From assembly GCA_038030265.1 (NCBI GenBank), contig CM075937.1, positions 46,108,198 through 46,172,197 on the forward strand: a stretch of DNA of 64,000 nt, given 5' to 3'. Numbering within the stretch: position 1 is the stretch's first letter; each line of letters starts with the position of its first letter. The position numbers were made by a program, and so were the translations under genes. The notes below the pieces were generated by a model that worked only from the letters and a program-made list of their open reading frames with translations, had not been told where the DNA came from and did not search any database. Below are positions 22,901 through 33,397 of this stretch, in pieces. Origin of the DNA: Corythucha ciliata. Lineage: Eukaryota > Arthropoda > Insecta > Hemiptera > Tingidae.

Positions 22901-25900
22901 AAAATGTTAATTCGCGGATAAACCTGAGAAAAAGTGAAAATTCGTTGCTTAAATTGGAGAAAAAGAGCTAATCGTAAGTCATGGCTAAATAAGGCTAATT
23001 CGCGGCACTCAACCGGATTCTGAATTGGCACACTCAGCACGTCGTGACGCCACCCATGGCCCATGCATCGGAAATATATTTGCGTGTATGTGTCCGGGGG
23101 AGGGGAAGGGTCATCCATTGAAGATGCCGTCCATTCAGGGCCGTGGAGACAATATTCGGGCACGGGGATGGAACTCAATAAGAGCCTTTGACAGACGCCA
23201 GACACCCCCCCACCACCACCACCACCCACCGTCAAACGTTTTAGTATTTCGTCTAATATTTTAAACCACAAAAATGCCCGACCGCGGCAAAGCTCCAAAC
23301 CACAACAAATACCTGCAAAGCTCCAAACTAGAACAAAACTGCAAATCACAGCAAGGTATCAACCACGAAAGATATAACCGCAATAAAGCGCCAACCACAG
23401 CAGCGCCCCAAACCTAGAGCCAAGCTGTAATCACAATAAAGCTCCAACCACAGTAAAGCTCCAAACCATAGTAAGGCTCCAACCACAGCAAAACTCCAGA
23501 GACAAGCTCTAAACACAATAAAGCTCAAATCAAAACAAAGCTCAAAACCAAATCAAAGATCCGAACCACAACGAATCTCCAAACCACAGCCAATTATCAA
23601 ACACCAGTTTTGCTGTTTTAAGAGCACAAATCGTCCGTGTAGACATTTTTAAGGCGCGAATAGTCAAGTTGGGCCAATTTTAGAGTTTAATTAGCCAGCC
23701 AAACACCATTTTATACCACGAGAGTCGTACTAAGTTCCTCCGTTCTTGGGATTGGAGTAACCAATGTGCTTGCGTGTAGGAGGGGGGGGGGAGACGAATG
23801 ACCATTTTATCGTTGGAAGGGCACAAATTAGCCAGTTTTGGCAACTTTTTGGACCGCGAATGATCAATTTGACCATTTTCAGGACGTGAGAGGTCGGTTT
23901 CACCATTTTTTTGGGCACGAATCGTTACTTTATAAACATTGCTTGAAAAGACAGTTGCAAATTTGTGTAGGATCAATTTTAGGTCAATCAATGTCATCAA
24001 TTTGATGGCGCGGTTTCGTCAGTTTTCCGATGTATAAGGTCCGAATAGTGCGTAAAGCTAAACATAGGGCGCGAACGACCGCCAGTTTTAAGGCGTGAAT
24101 TTCCATTTTGGTTATTTAAAGGACACATATTGTCAGTTTTTAGCCATTTCAAAGGTTAGGAAAGTCAACTTGCCAATTGGGCGAGAATTGCCCGTTTAGG
24201 ATGTTTTAGGGAGCATTTAGTAATTTTTGCCGTTTTTAGGGCGTGGAAAAGGCAGATTGTCCATTTTTATGGCACGAATCATCGGTGGGATGGGGGTGGA
24301 CACCCTTGGATGAGCTCTTGCCAGTAACAGCGCAGGACCAGGGAATATGAGCTGTCAAAATTGTCTCATTTATAGGCCCCAAATTGCGCTGTTTAATAGG
24401 GGACGGACACCTTTTGTTTGGCATCCAAGTTTTCTCGAACATGACTGGTAGATTCTTGGATGCCACATATGCTTTGATAGACTGGCGGGGGCGGGATTTC
24501 TATGGCAATGTTGCCGTGTCCGATCCCTATAGCCATAGTAACCAGTTTTGTTGATATTAAGCTGAAATTACACACAAAATCAAGGTGACTGTAGGTGCCG
24601 CAGATCACTGTCCTTCACCTACGTCACGAGCGGTCCCAACCGTTATTGCGCTGGACCCAGTACATTATTAATTGTTATTGGGTCGTGATTTTTGAGAAAT
24701 CATAAACTTTAATTTCAAAATTAACTTGCTCTGCTGCTCTAAGGTGAGCAATCGAGAGTAAAGGACTGCTGGTGACGTCAGTCTCCGCCCCTCCCGCCTG
24801 ATTGGCTGGAGGAAATCTGCGGCACCTATAGAAGAGTTTAGTCACCTTGACACAAAACATTTAATTAATGGCACCGCAATTGCAATGTTGACCTTGGAAA
24901 CTTGAACAGCCCCTGCGTTCAGTCCTGCCCCCACAATAGGCGGCGCACGCGCTGTGAGACCTATTTTGCCACTTCTGCCGAATATGGTCCCTACGCTCCA
25001 GTACAACGTATTCACGTTAAAAGCTACAACATCAAGACAGCCAAGCCGGGTGTAACTCCTGAACGATTATTTTGTAATTATTTTTATTCCAAGACGGGGG
25101 GGGGGGGGAACTGTCAATTCTAGTCAAGACCTTAAAGAAGAGAAATGTGACTCTGGAATCAACTGTTTCGTCCTCCTGGTTGGCCTTTTTGGGTGATTAA
25201 AACCCGAGAAATTTGGTTCTTTGGGATCCAAATCCACGAAATTTGTGCTTTGGAAGGCTAACCCCCTCGAAAATTATATTTTAATGTGCTCAATGGGCAT
25301 TTTCGTTCAGAGGGGGGAAACTACATTTCACAGCCACTGGCGGACCTACACCTATCGTGGCCCGGGGCGGATAACTCTTGAGGCCCCTTAAGTATCTGCT
25401 CTGTACTAATGTTTTTTCTGTTTTAGCCACAAATACGTTGCATTCAGAAGCCAAGAATAACGAGGCGTATTTTCAATTTGGAACATTTCATCCGCGAATT
25501 AGCGTTTTTTCTCAATTTTCAGCCGGGAATTAGCACTTTTCTGAATTAGAACGTTAAATTATCTTTTTTTATTCCATGAATTAGCGATTTTTATCAATTT
25601 TTGCTACACATTTGCGCTTGGCTCAAGTTTTAGCCGTGAATTAGCCCTTTTTCTCAATTTCAGCTGAAATTTAGAGTTTTCCTTAATTTAAGCCGCGGTA
25701 ATTAGTGATTATTTCAATATTAGCCATCAGTAAGGCGTTCGTTTTACATTTTAACCCCACATTGGTCATTAAATTTCAATTTAGTTATGGATTAGCACTT
25801 TTTCTTAGTTTTAGCCTCGTATTATCTTTTACAAGATACGGATTGGCGTTTTCTCAAGTTTAGCCGCAAATAAGTGATTTTTTTTTTTTTTTTTTTCATT

Positions 25901-28639
25901 TTTATCTGCGAATTAACGTTTTTCCTACAGGTTATTCACGAATTAACGCTTTTACTCAAATTAATCGACGGATTAGGCGATTTTTCTCAATTTTTGCTGC
26001 GGGCTCGGCCCAAAAACAGCACATTAGCGGTTTTTTGCTACATTTTAGCCGTAAAATTACCACTATACACCGAGAATCAGCGATTTTGTCTAAATTATGG
26101 TCTGAAAGTTGCATCGAGAAACCAGGAAATGAGCGCTTTTTTGCAGTTTTAGCCACGAATATTAGCACTTGTTCCAAACTTGTTTGCAGCCTACTCGCCC
26201 CAACACCGGCACATCAGAGCGCCTTCTCAATTTTATCTGCTTAAGGGCCTAAAGAAACTTGGGAATCAGCGTTTTTTCTTTATTTTAGCCGCGAATTTGC
26301 TTTCAGAAGGCGCAAGTTTTCTCAATTTTAGCCGTCAGAATTGCGCTTTTGTGGGCTCGATCGAATATTTAGCCTCACTGTTTGCTGATCACCAGTGACG
26401 TTCCATTCTCTAAGTTGGACGGGCTGAAAATCGTCGAAAGGAGCCAAGTCACTGTCCAATCGTATACCAAAACTCCTTTTCACGTACCTAAATTTATGAA
26501 CATGAACCAAAAAAATCATCATTTTTCCATATTTAAGCTTTTCGGGGCCCCTCTCTGATAGGTGGCCCTGAGTGGTCCGCCCCCCTTACCATTACCTCGG
26601 TACGCTATTGTTCACGGCATACTCTTGCTCTTTCACACTAAGTTTCTGCTCTGAATAGTGTGAATGCGCCATTTTATGGCCGATGTAGCCGATTCAGCTT
26701 ATAACACATCATTTATCTAATAAAACTGTGTCCTTAGGACTCAAAAACCCAGGAAAATTAACCCAGAAACAAGAGAATTTCATGGAGAGGCGGTAAACTT
26801 GGTGAAGGATTTGGAATTTTTGCCTGAAGAATTGTATTTTTGCACATGTAGGCATAATTGATTCGCAAAATGGTATTTTCTGGGGGGCGGGGGGTAAATC
26901 TGGACTGCTCAGATTCTTGCTCCCCAATGCCGGCTGACTTCCGCCGCCACTGGTTCCAAGGCGGTCGCCTACCCTTCGTACCCCCTAAAAACGGGTTTGG
27001 GCTTGGGACATGTGCACACCACTATTTATTTATTCTCCATTCATATATTTACCAGGTCTATTCGTCATTTCTGGAGTCAAATCGTGCGGGAACGGTGAAG
27101 GCTATTGTCTATTGGGCAGCGACTGTTCTCTCGACCAGGATTTCACCCAAGACAGAGCCGGTGGTCATTGCGGCGGTCTTAGAAAAGCGTTCACACCGTC
27201 GGCACATTTTGTTTGTTGCACAGACAGTAAACGGGAGAATGAAGTTGATAACCATGGCGCAGTCTCACAATCAGTCGAGCCTTCGACGGCTCCTGCGCTC
27301 GAGGCGATCGAGGTTGAAGAGAACGGTGAAAAAGTATGCGTACAAATTGTTCACGATGTCACGGACTCGATTTTTTAACATTATTTTTATTTTGAAGGTC
27401 CCGGGAACAACTGAAACGTCAGAAACGACAACTTTCGAACCGGTGAAAGAATTGCTGGCCGTCGAAAATGGTGATTTTCAACCCCCCCCCCACTCACCCC
27501 TACCATTGTTTTCCATTGTAACGAAAAAACTTATCTTCCCAACCCCTTTAAGAAGGGAACACAGTCATAGATAGTGAGGTCTTAGCATCGTTACCAGTCA
27601 ACGCTTGCGACCCCTGTAATGGTACAGTGCGGCTGGTAGCATTCAACCATCAACTATGTCTTGGGAGTCACGTTGGGAAAGGATGGGTCGTTACGTCTGC
27701 ATCGTGCGCTATGAAGTCAGTAGTTATTAGACTTTGAAAATTGACTTTCTAATACTTTTTTTTTTTAAAAAAACATTTTACAGGATTTTCAGAATTGGAA
27801 TGGTTAACGTGGTCGCAGAGTTCATCGATGAATCAGAATCAGCCAAATCGGTCAAGACGATAGTCGTTAATGAAAATTATAGGCCGACTACGTCGAGCGT
27901 ATCGCTTCCAGAAACTAATAATCTCGGTATAAACACGACAAATTGTTTAAAATTTAATGATTTTGAATTCCAAGAGTTCATCTTTACAGGACTGATCCAG
28001 TTGAACGATACCATGCATGACAGATGTTCACCTTGTTTACCGGTCAAAGGGCAAACTTTTGGCGGACAGCGCTGTCAGACATTGCTAAATGCAACTTCTG
28101 AAAATCAAGGTAAAAACCTGTGAATATGTCCGGCCCCCTGGACTAGAATATCGCCGGTTTCTCAAGGCCCCAGAGAGTGACCGTACCCCGGCCTACCAGT
28201 CGTCACTCGCCCCCAGATTTATCCACCATTTTGGATCTTAATCCTTTCGTTTCTGTTTCACTTGTAGATGCTTTTCCATGTGAGTCAGAAATTGAAACAA
28301 TGCAAGGTGAAGCTAACGAGGAGTTCTTAACTTTAGCGTGCGATCAACCGAGTCAACCTCCTTTATTCGTACGATATTTTCATTCACCATTTTTACACGC
28401 CTAGCGGTGTCACATGTTTATCCCTCTCTCACTCATTCTCTCTTCACGTTTGTCCGTAAAAACAGGCTCCAGAGACTGACACAGGAAAACCACTCAGTTG
28501 CGGTGGTCATCTGGTGGGTGTTGAAACCAGTTCCGGTGTCGGTATGACAGTTTTCACCCAGCTCTCACTCTACTCGGACTGGCTTCGACAGAATATCATC
28601 AAGCCGGCACCGCAGCAAAGTTTTAAAACGAACGTTTGA
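16888..28639 (+). CDS. Secreted CLIP-domain serine protease homologue, catalytically dead (7 coding exons)
   Basis: Proposed coding exons: 16888-16981, 27056-27333, 27398-27470, 27565-27715, 27784-28109, 28268-28368 and 28466-28639. Phases agree at every junction and the total is 1197 nt, 398 residues. Residues 1 to about 25 form a signal peptide. A CLIP-type knot follows, with six cysteines at 42, 49, 55, 70, 85 and 86. A linker rich in Glu, Thr and Ser leads to a trypsin-fold domain. The catalytic His site reads TSASC (Ser at about 195) instead of TAAHC. The usual DIAL motif is replaced by SVSLPET. The GDSGGP motif reads TDTGKPL (Thr at about 347). The protein should therefore be non-proteolytic and extracellular. 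Known relatives of this architecture act as cofactors in prophenoloxidase or Toll-type cascades; the partner here is unknown. Confidence 0.8.
17246..17356. mobile_element. Hairpin MITE of about 110 bp
   Basis: The arms AAAAAGCTGAGCTGTGG at about 17256 and CCACAGCTCAGCTTTTT at about 17331 are inverted copies, continuing inward through cttcaacc and cgctc. Each arm contains a CCAAT/ATTGG motif. Lies in intron 1 of the serine protease homologue. Confidence 0.75.
17400..18135 (+). repeat. Fragments of minisatellite families C and B
   Basis: 17400-17690 contains degenerate family C units (aaattttgnnttt alternating with gaggc/ccaac words). 17930-18130 contains family B units (a ctaaaaatggctaaactgac-like word followed by attcgcgcc). 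Both are intronic and non-coding. Confidence 0.55.
18208..20644 (+). mobile_element. Non-autonomous hAT-like element filled with a family A array
   Basis: The left end is CACAGGCGAACCTACACG; the right end is ACCTCGGTACGCTACTG, whose complement begins CAGTAGCGTACCGAGG. GCCAAAAC flanks it on both sides (18200-18207 and 20645-20652), a perfect 8 bp target duplication as expected for hAT elements. Nearly all of the interior is degenerate 30 bp family A units, bounded by GC-rich terminal blocks (gggcccggggcgg on the left; ttcgggggcccc on the right). There is no coding capacity. It lies in intron 1 of the serine protease homologue. Confidence 0.85.
20653..22800. other. Intronic region with a dispersed direct repeat, no exon seen
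   Basis: Two related segments of about 80 bp occur at about 20885-20965 and 21185-21265, sharing gggaatcaaaggcta and atgcttct. C-runs lie near 20992, 22345 and 22501. Short family C words appear at 22540-22730. No frame has recognisable content. Confidence 0.4.
22805..23010 (-). repeat. Family A fragment, minus orientation
   Basis: Contains gcggctaaattgagaaaaa and gctaattcgcgg words, the reverse complement of the family A unit. Confidence 0.6.
23265..23600 (+). repeat. Family E minisatellite (about 17-18 bp unit)
   Basis: Repeated words caaagctccaaaccac and variants follow each other at about 17 bp spacing. Open frames across it on the minus strand (Trp/Leu/Val-rich) are by-products of the repeat. 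Confidence 0.75.
23600..24290 (-). repeat. Family B minisatellite, reverse orientation
   Basis: Degenerate units around gtcagttttngccattttta and ggcgcgaat, the reverse complement of the family B array at 41770-43450. Confidence 0.7.
24580..24849. mobile_element. MITE of about 270 bp with 8 bp target duplication
   Basis: The ends are CAAGGTGACT and AGTCACCTTG; a second inverted pair, AGGTGCCGCAGAT and its complement, lies inside. ACACAAAA flanks both sides (24572-24579 and 24850-24857). The right half carries TGACGTCA, CCGCCCC and ATTGG, which resemble CRE, GC-box and CCAAT elements packed within 40 bp. Confidence 0.75.
25335..26610 (+). mobile_element. Non-autonomous hAT-like element with a family A array
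   Basis: Same family as 18208-20644. Left end CACTGGCGGACCTACACC; right end ACCTCGGTACGCTATTG. The flanks read TTCACAGC (25327-25334) and TTCACGGC (26611-26618), an 8 bp duplication with one change. The array is shorter than in the other copies. Confidence 0.83.
26619..27055. other. End of intron 1 of the serine protease homologue
   Basis: No separate gene is supported. The last bases, catatatttaccag, form the acceptor for the CLIP exon. Confidence 0.4.
27056..27333 (+). CDS. Serine protease homologue, CLIP-domain exon
   Basis: Encodes the complete six-cysteine CLIP module: CGNGEGYC, GSDC, GGHC and HFVCC. It then encodes an acidic linker. The donor AAA|GTATGC keeps phase 0 for the next exon at 27398, which follows ttttgaag and encodes VPGTTETSETT. 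Confidence 0.75.
27565..27715 (+). CDS. Serine protease homologue, exon with the altered His site
   Basis: Encodes the first beta-barrel part, with CNGTVRLVAFNHQLC and WVVTSASCAM. The acceptor could be the CAG ending at 27564 or the TAG ending at 27570; both keep the frame. It ends ATGAA|GTCAGT in phase 2, matching the exon at 27784. Confidence 0.7.
27784..28109 (+). CDS. Serine protease homologue, central protease-fold exon
   Basis: Starts after attttacag and encodes the region that should carry the catalytic Asp. KTIVVNENY aligns with the usual loop before DIALL, but SSVSLPE follows, so no Asp is present. Ends TCAAG|GTAAAA in phase 1; the next exon (28268-28368) starts after cacttgtag. Confidence 0.7.
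28466..28639 (+). CDS. Serine protease homologue, last exon
   Basis: Starts after gtaaaaacag. It encodes TDTGKPLSCGGHLVGVE, VFTQLSLYSDWL and RQNIIKPAP before TGA at 28637-28639. The terminal pattern (Gly-x-x-x-F-T-x-L...W) is that of trypsin-fold C termini. Thr stands where the catalytic Ser belongs. Confidence 0.78.
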   Translation, partial: APETDTGKPLSCGGHLVGVETSSGVGMTVFTQLSLYSDWLRQNIIKPAPQQSFKTNV

Positions 28640-28844
28640 AGAGGGTGACGCGTTATATATCTTTGACTTTTCTGAGCTCATCGTCAGAGTAATACGGAAA
28701 TTTATTGATGGGAATTGCCGCCTATGACAACGGGTCTGCACACTGACAGCAATGGACGAGCGCAGAGTGCTGACCTATTCTTTGAAAAGATTTCATTGCA
28801 TTCCAGGAACCACTTAGTGATAAAATTTTCTTATTTATTGTATT

Positions 28845-28850
28845 ATTAAA
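28845..28850 (+). terminator. Possible polyadenylation signal ATTAAA
   Basis: ATTAAA lies about 205 bases after the stop codon of the serine protease homologue and is followed by aataagg. It is a candidate only. Confidence 0.35.
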
Positions 28851-28929
28851 CGTAAAATAAGGACGATCACTTTGCCAAAAATCCCACCTCATCACCTAAA
28901 AGCATTGTTCTAATTAGTTGGTCCGTTTT

Positions 28930-30713
28930 CAGGGTCCGAACGAATTTTTTTAGACCCCCAAGTCCAAGGAAAAGCCGCAGGCCGAGAACCTCCTTCCCTA
29001 GTTCCGTGGAACCGAGAAATTTGGCCGACATAAGTTGAACGCTCATTTTTGGCCACTTTGGTAGCGGCGAGGGGGAGGGGACCGCTTCGGGCTCCCGAAA
29101 AGCTTAAATATGGGAAAAATGAGGATTTTTGGGTTCTATATTCATGGACGTAGGTAAGTGAAAAGATAGGACGGTTGGACAGCGTTTTGGCTCCTTTCTG
29201 CCAATTTCAGTCTCTCCTAATGTTGCAAAAAGTGATGTCAGCAAAGAGTTGAGGGCTGAAAATTCCATTGGGCCCCCGAGAGCGCTTCTGGTGGCTTAAA
29301 TTTTAGAAAATTCGCGGCTAAAATGGAGAAAATACACGTCCCCTGTTTCGCAAGGTCCTCATGTGCACTAATGTGCTGATCGTCAACATGCAACTTGCTA
29401 ACGCGGCAAAAAATTTGGAAAAAGCGCTAATATTCGTGGCTATAACTGCGAGAAAGCGCTGATTCGTAGTCTCACGATCCAACTATAGATTGACAAGTTT
29501 CTAATGGACCTTGAGGGCCCAAATTTCCAGATGGTTCTAGGAACGTGTGTTTAGAAAGTTAACTGAATTTACCACTTCTTTCAGTCCATAAGAAACTTGT
29601 CGATCTATACCAGACCAAAATTGTGAACAAATCGTTGATTCGCGGTGTATGAATGCCATTCTACGGCTAAAATGTTGAAATCAACGCAAAAATTGTTTTT
29701 GGGCCGAGCCCGCGGCTAAAATTAAGAAAACACGCTACTAATTCAAGGTGCAAAATCGCTGCTAATATTGACAAAAGCAACGCTAATTAGGGGTAAAATT
29801 GGGCAAAAGAGACAAATTTACAACAACTGAAATTGCATATAAAAAGAGAATTGACGATAATTCACGGCAAACGTATCAGAAAGCTCTATTTAACCGCTAA
29901 AATTAAGAAAAATCGCTGCAAATACCTAAAACCGGTACAAGCTGATGCAAATGAAAAAAAACTAAAACGCAACTAAAATTGAGAAAACAAAAATCCTTCG
30001 CATCTATAAGCTTCATGCGGGGATAAAATTGAAAAATCACTAAACTCTGAAAATTGCAAAATTGCGGAAACACCGATTGTGGCTAAAATTGGGCTAGAAG
30101 CGCTACTGCGCTGCTAAAATTGAGAAAAAAAACCGCTAGTTCGAGGTTAATCTTGAGGAAAATCACCAAATCGCGGACAAAGTGTGGTCAAAATTTCCAA
30201 CTAACAAATACTCGCCTTCTGAAGGCAACTTTTAGGCCAAAATTTGGAAAACCCCGCAAATTCTTGGCTATAAGCTAAAAAAACCCGCTAATTCGCGGCT
30301 AGACCTAAGAAGAAGCCTTAATCTATGGCTAAAAGTAAAACAAAATTGTTAATGCGGTGCTAAAATGTAAAAAAAATCTTAATTTTCGGCTTGAAAAATC
30401 AAATTTTAGTCAGGCTAAACAGAGAAAAAGACTATTCGCCGCATAAAATAAAAAAAAACGCCAACTCGCGAAAACCCGCCAATTTGTGGCTAAAATTGAG
30501 AGAATTCGCTAAGCCACGGGCTGGAAGCGCCGTTACGCTGCTAAAATTGAGGAAAAAGCGCTAGTTCGCGGCTAAACTTGAGGAAAACCTCTAATTCGCG
30601 GCCAAAATTGCGACAAATTCCAAGTCGCATCAAAAAATTGAGGCATACGCCAACTCGAGGCTTCTGAGTGCAACTTTTAAGGTTGAGATTGAGCAAAAGC
30701 GCCATTTTGTGGT
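28930..30713 (-). repeat. Family A array, minus orientation, with a degraded right-type end
   Basis: At about 29056-29120 a block (gtagcggcgagggggagggg, then ctcccgaaaagcttaaat) matches the right terminal block of the family A elements in reverse. Degenerate units such as gcggctaaaattgagaaaa follow up to 30713. The array continues at 33406 beyond a second inserted copy. Confidence 0.75.
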
Positions 30714-33397
30714 CAGTAGCGTACTGAGGTAGGGGCGAGTGGGGCGGACCGCGCCCCGGGTCCTTAAGGGGCTTAAGGATGAAAAAATGAGGATTTTTAG
30801 GTTCTACGTTCATGGATGTACAGGTATACGTGACAAGGAGTTTTAGTACACGGTTGGACGGCGATTTGGCTACTTTCGACGATTTTCAGTCCATCTGATC
30901 TGGAGAATAAATTGAGTGCCATGAGAGCAATGATTGTGGCTGCGAATACTCGATTTAGCCCACGAAAAACGCTATTCTGAAGGCTCGATTGAAAAAAATT
31001 TGCGACTTCTGAAATCTGGAGGTAACTTCGCAGCTAAAGTTGAGATAACTCGCGGTGTATCGAAGCCATTTTACGGGTGATATGTAGAAAAAACGCTAAT
31101 GTGCTGTACTTGGGCCAAAACCGCGGGTAAAATTGAGAAAAAACGCTAATTCAAGGACACTAAAGTGGATAAAAAAACAGCTCTTAAACTTTAAAAAAAA
31201 AAAACCTAATTTGGGGATAAAATTGAGAAAAATAGAAAATTTGCCACTGCTGATGCGGCAAAAACGTATGGAAAAAGCGCTAATATGCGTGGTTATAGCT
31301 GCGAAAAGCGCTGATTCATGGTCTTACGATGCAGCTGCCCCGACCAAAATTATGAAATAATCTCTAAATCGCGGTGTGTAGAGGCCATTCTACAGCTAAA
31401 AGGTAGAAATCGGGGCAAAAATGTTGTTTTTGGGCCAAGGCCGCGGCTAAAATTGAAAAAAAAAGCTAATAATTCAACGCAATTGAAGTCGCAGTTGGTA
31501 ATATTGACAAAAACAACTTCAATTCCGGTTAAAATTCGGCAAAAATGGCAAATTCACAAATTGAAATTGCGAATTATGGCCCATTCGCGTATAAAAAAGA
31601 AAATATATGTATGCTAATTCACTGCAAAATGAGCATAACAGGCTATTTCACATCGGAAATTGAGAAAAATCGCAGATAAAGTTGAGGTAACACATCACTT
31701 CACAATTCACTGATAAACAAAGATAATCACTAATTCGCAGCTAAAATTGTGATAACGCATGTGGTAACGCAAATCTGTAGCTTCTAAAAGCCTCGAGGCT
31801 GAGGGCTTCGAAAATCAGCGTTAATCCATAGCAGAAATAAGAAAAAAATGCTCATGCGGAGCTAAAATCTAGACAACAGTGCGACTAAAATTGAAAACAA
31901 TCGGTAAAACGGTCATTTTCAGCTCAAATAGAAAAAAAGTGCTAATAGAGGCTATATAAGTGCTAAAGAAGGCTAATCTGCACCTAAAATTGACAAAAAC
32001 CCAATTCGTGGCTAAAATTGACAAAAACCCAATTAGTGGCTAAAATTGACAAAAACCCAATTCGTGGCTAAAATTGAGAAAAATCGCTAATGGAATGGTT
32101 AGAAACGCTATTGCGCAGCTGAAGTTCAAAAAAACAAAAGCGCTAACCCGCGACTAAAATTGAGGAAAATCACTAAATCCCGGCTAAAGTTGAAAAAACA
32201 CAAATGCGTAGGTTCCCTCCGTTTGAGGGTAAAACAGAAAAAAAAACGCTAATCAATAGCAAAAATTGTAGCAACAAAATGCCAACGCGGGACTATAAAA
32301 TAATGTAAAAAAAAAAGCGGCTAACATTGAAAAACACTAATTAGCGCGGCAAAAAAAAACGCTAATTTTCAGATCAAACTGAGAAAAACTGCTAATTCCC
32401 TGCTAAAAATGTAAACAAAATGGATAGTTTGCAGCTAAAATTGAAAAAAATCAAAAATTCGCTGATATATTGTGGTAAAATTGATAATTTAAATACACGT
32501 CTTCGCGCCTTCTGAAAGCAACTTTGTTGCAAAAATTGAAAAAATGGCAAAACGACAAACTATAGTCTAAAGTAAAACAAAATTGCTAATGCGATACCGT
32601 AATAAAAGAACAATGCTAATTTGCGGTCAGTAAGCAATTAGCTGCTAAAATTAAGAGAAATACTAATTTTCAACCTTAAATTTATAAAAAGTGCTAATTT
32701 GCTGTTAAAAATGGGAAAAATTTCCAATTTGCTAGAAAACACTAATACGCTACTAACATTAAAAAAAAAAATTCGCGGCAAAAATTGAGGAAAATCACTA
32801 ATTCGTGGTTAAAAACGATAAAATTTCAATTTGGGTCAGCAATTAAAAATACGCCAATTCGTGGCGCCTGAAGGTAACGTTGAGTCTAAAATTGAAGAAA
32901 AAACGCCAATTTACAGCTACAGGTGGAAACCCTGTTAGCACGCGGGTAAAACTGGGATTAGCGTTTGGTGAACAAAACAAATGCTAATTTGCGCCAACAA
33001 TTTAGAAAAAACCGCTTCGAACGCTTTAGAAAAACTTCGAAAAAACGACAATTTTTAGCTCAAACTGAGAAAAGTGTTAATTTCCGGCTAAAATAGCCCT
33101 GCTAATTTACAGCTAAAATTGAGGAAAACTCAAACTCGTGGAATATTAAGAAAACACGCTAATTCACGGTATAAAAACGCAGCTTAAGCTGCTAAAGTTG
33201 AGAAAAGGAGAAAATTCACGTCTATTTAGGGCATGGGGGGGGGGGGCAAAACCGCTAATCCGAGGCTGAAATTGGGGAAAACCGTTACACACGGTTCAGA
33301 CCTGAATTTTATGCAAATGGAAAACGCTAATAGAGACTTAGGGGCCTCTTGGAGATTTCCGCCCCGGGCCCCGATAGGTGTAGTAGGTCCGCCAGTG
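30714..33397 (-). mobile_element. Family A hAT-like element inserted inside another family A array
   Basis: Read on the + strand, it starts CAGTAGCGTACTGAGG and ends GGTCCGCCAGTG, so the element is in minus orientation. TTTGTGGT flanks both sides (30706-30713 and 33398-33405), a perfect 8 bp duplication. The interior is about 2.6 kb of family A units. Near 32000 three almost identical units (tgacaaaaacccaattcgtg) show recent local duplication. Confidence 0.85.

Noticed and set aside
22852..23349. 165-codon frame on the minus strand
   Set aside because: Spans family A and E repeats and a C-run; the apparent membrane-like content is composition only.
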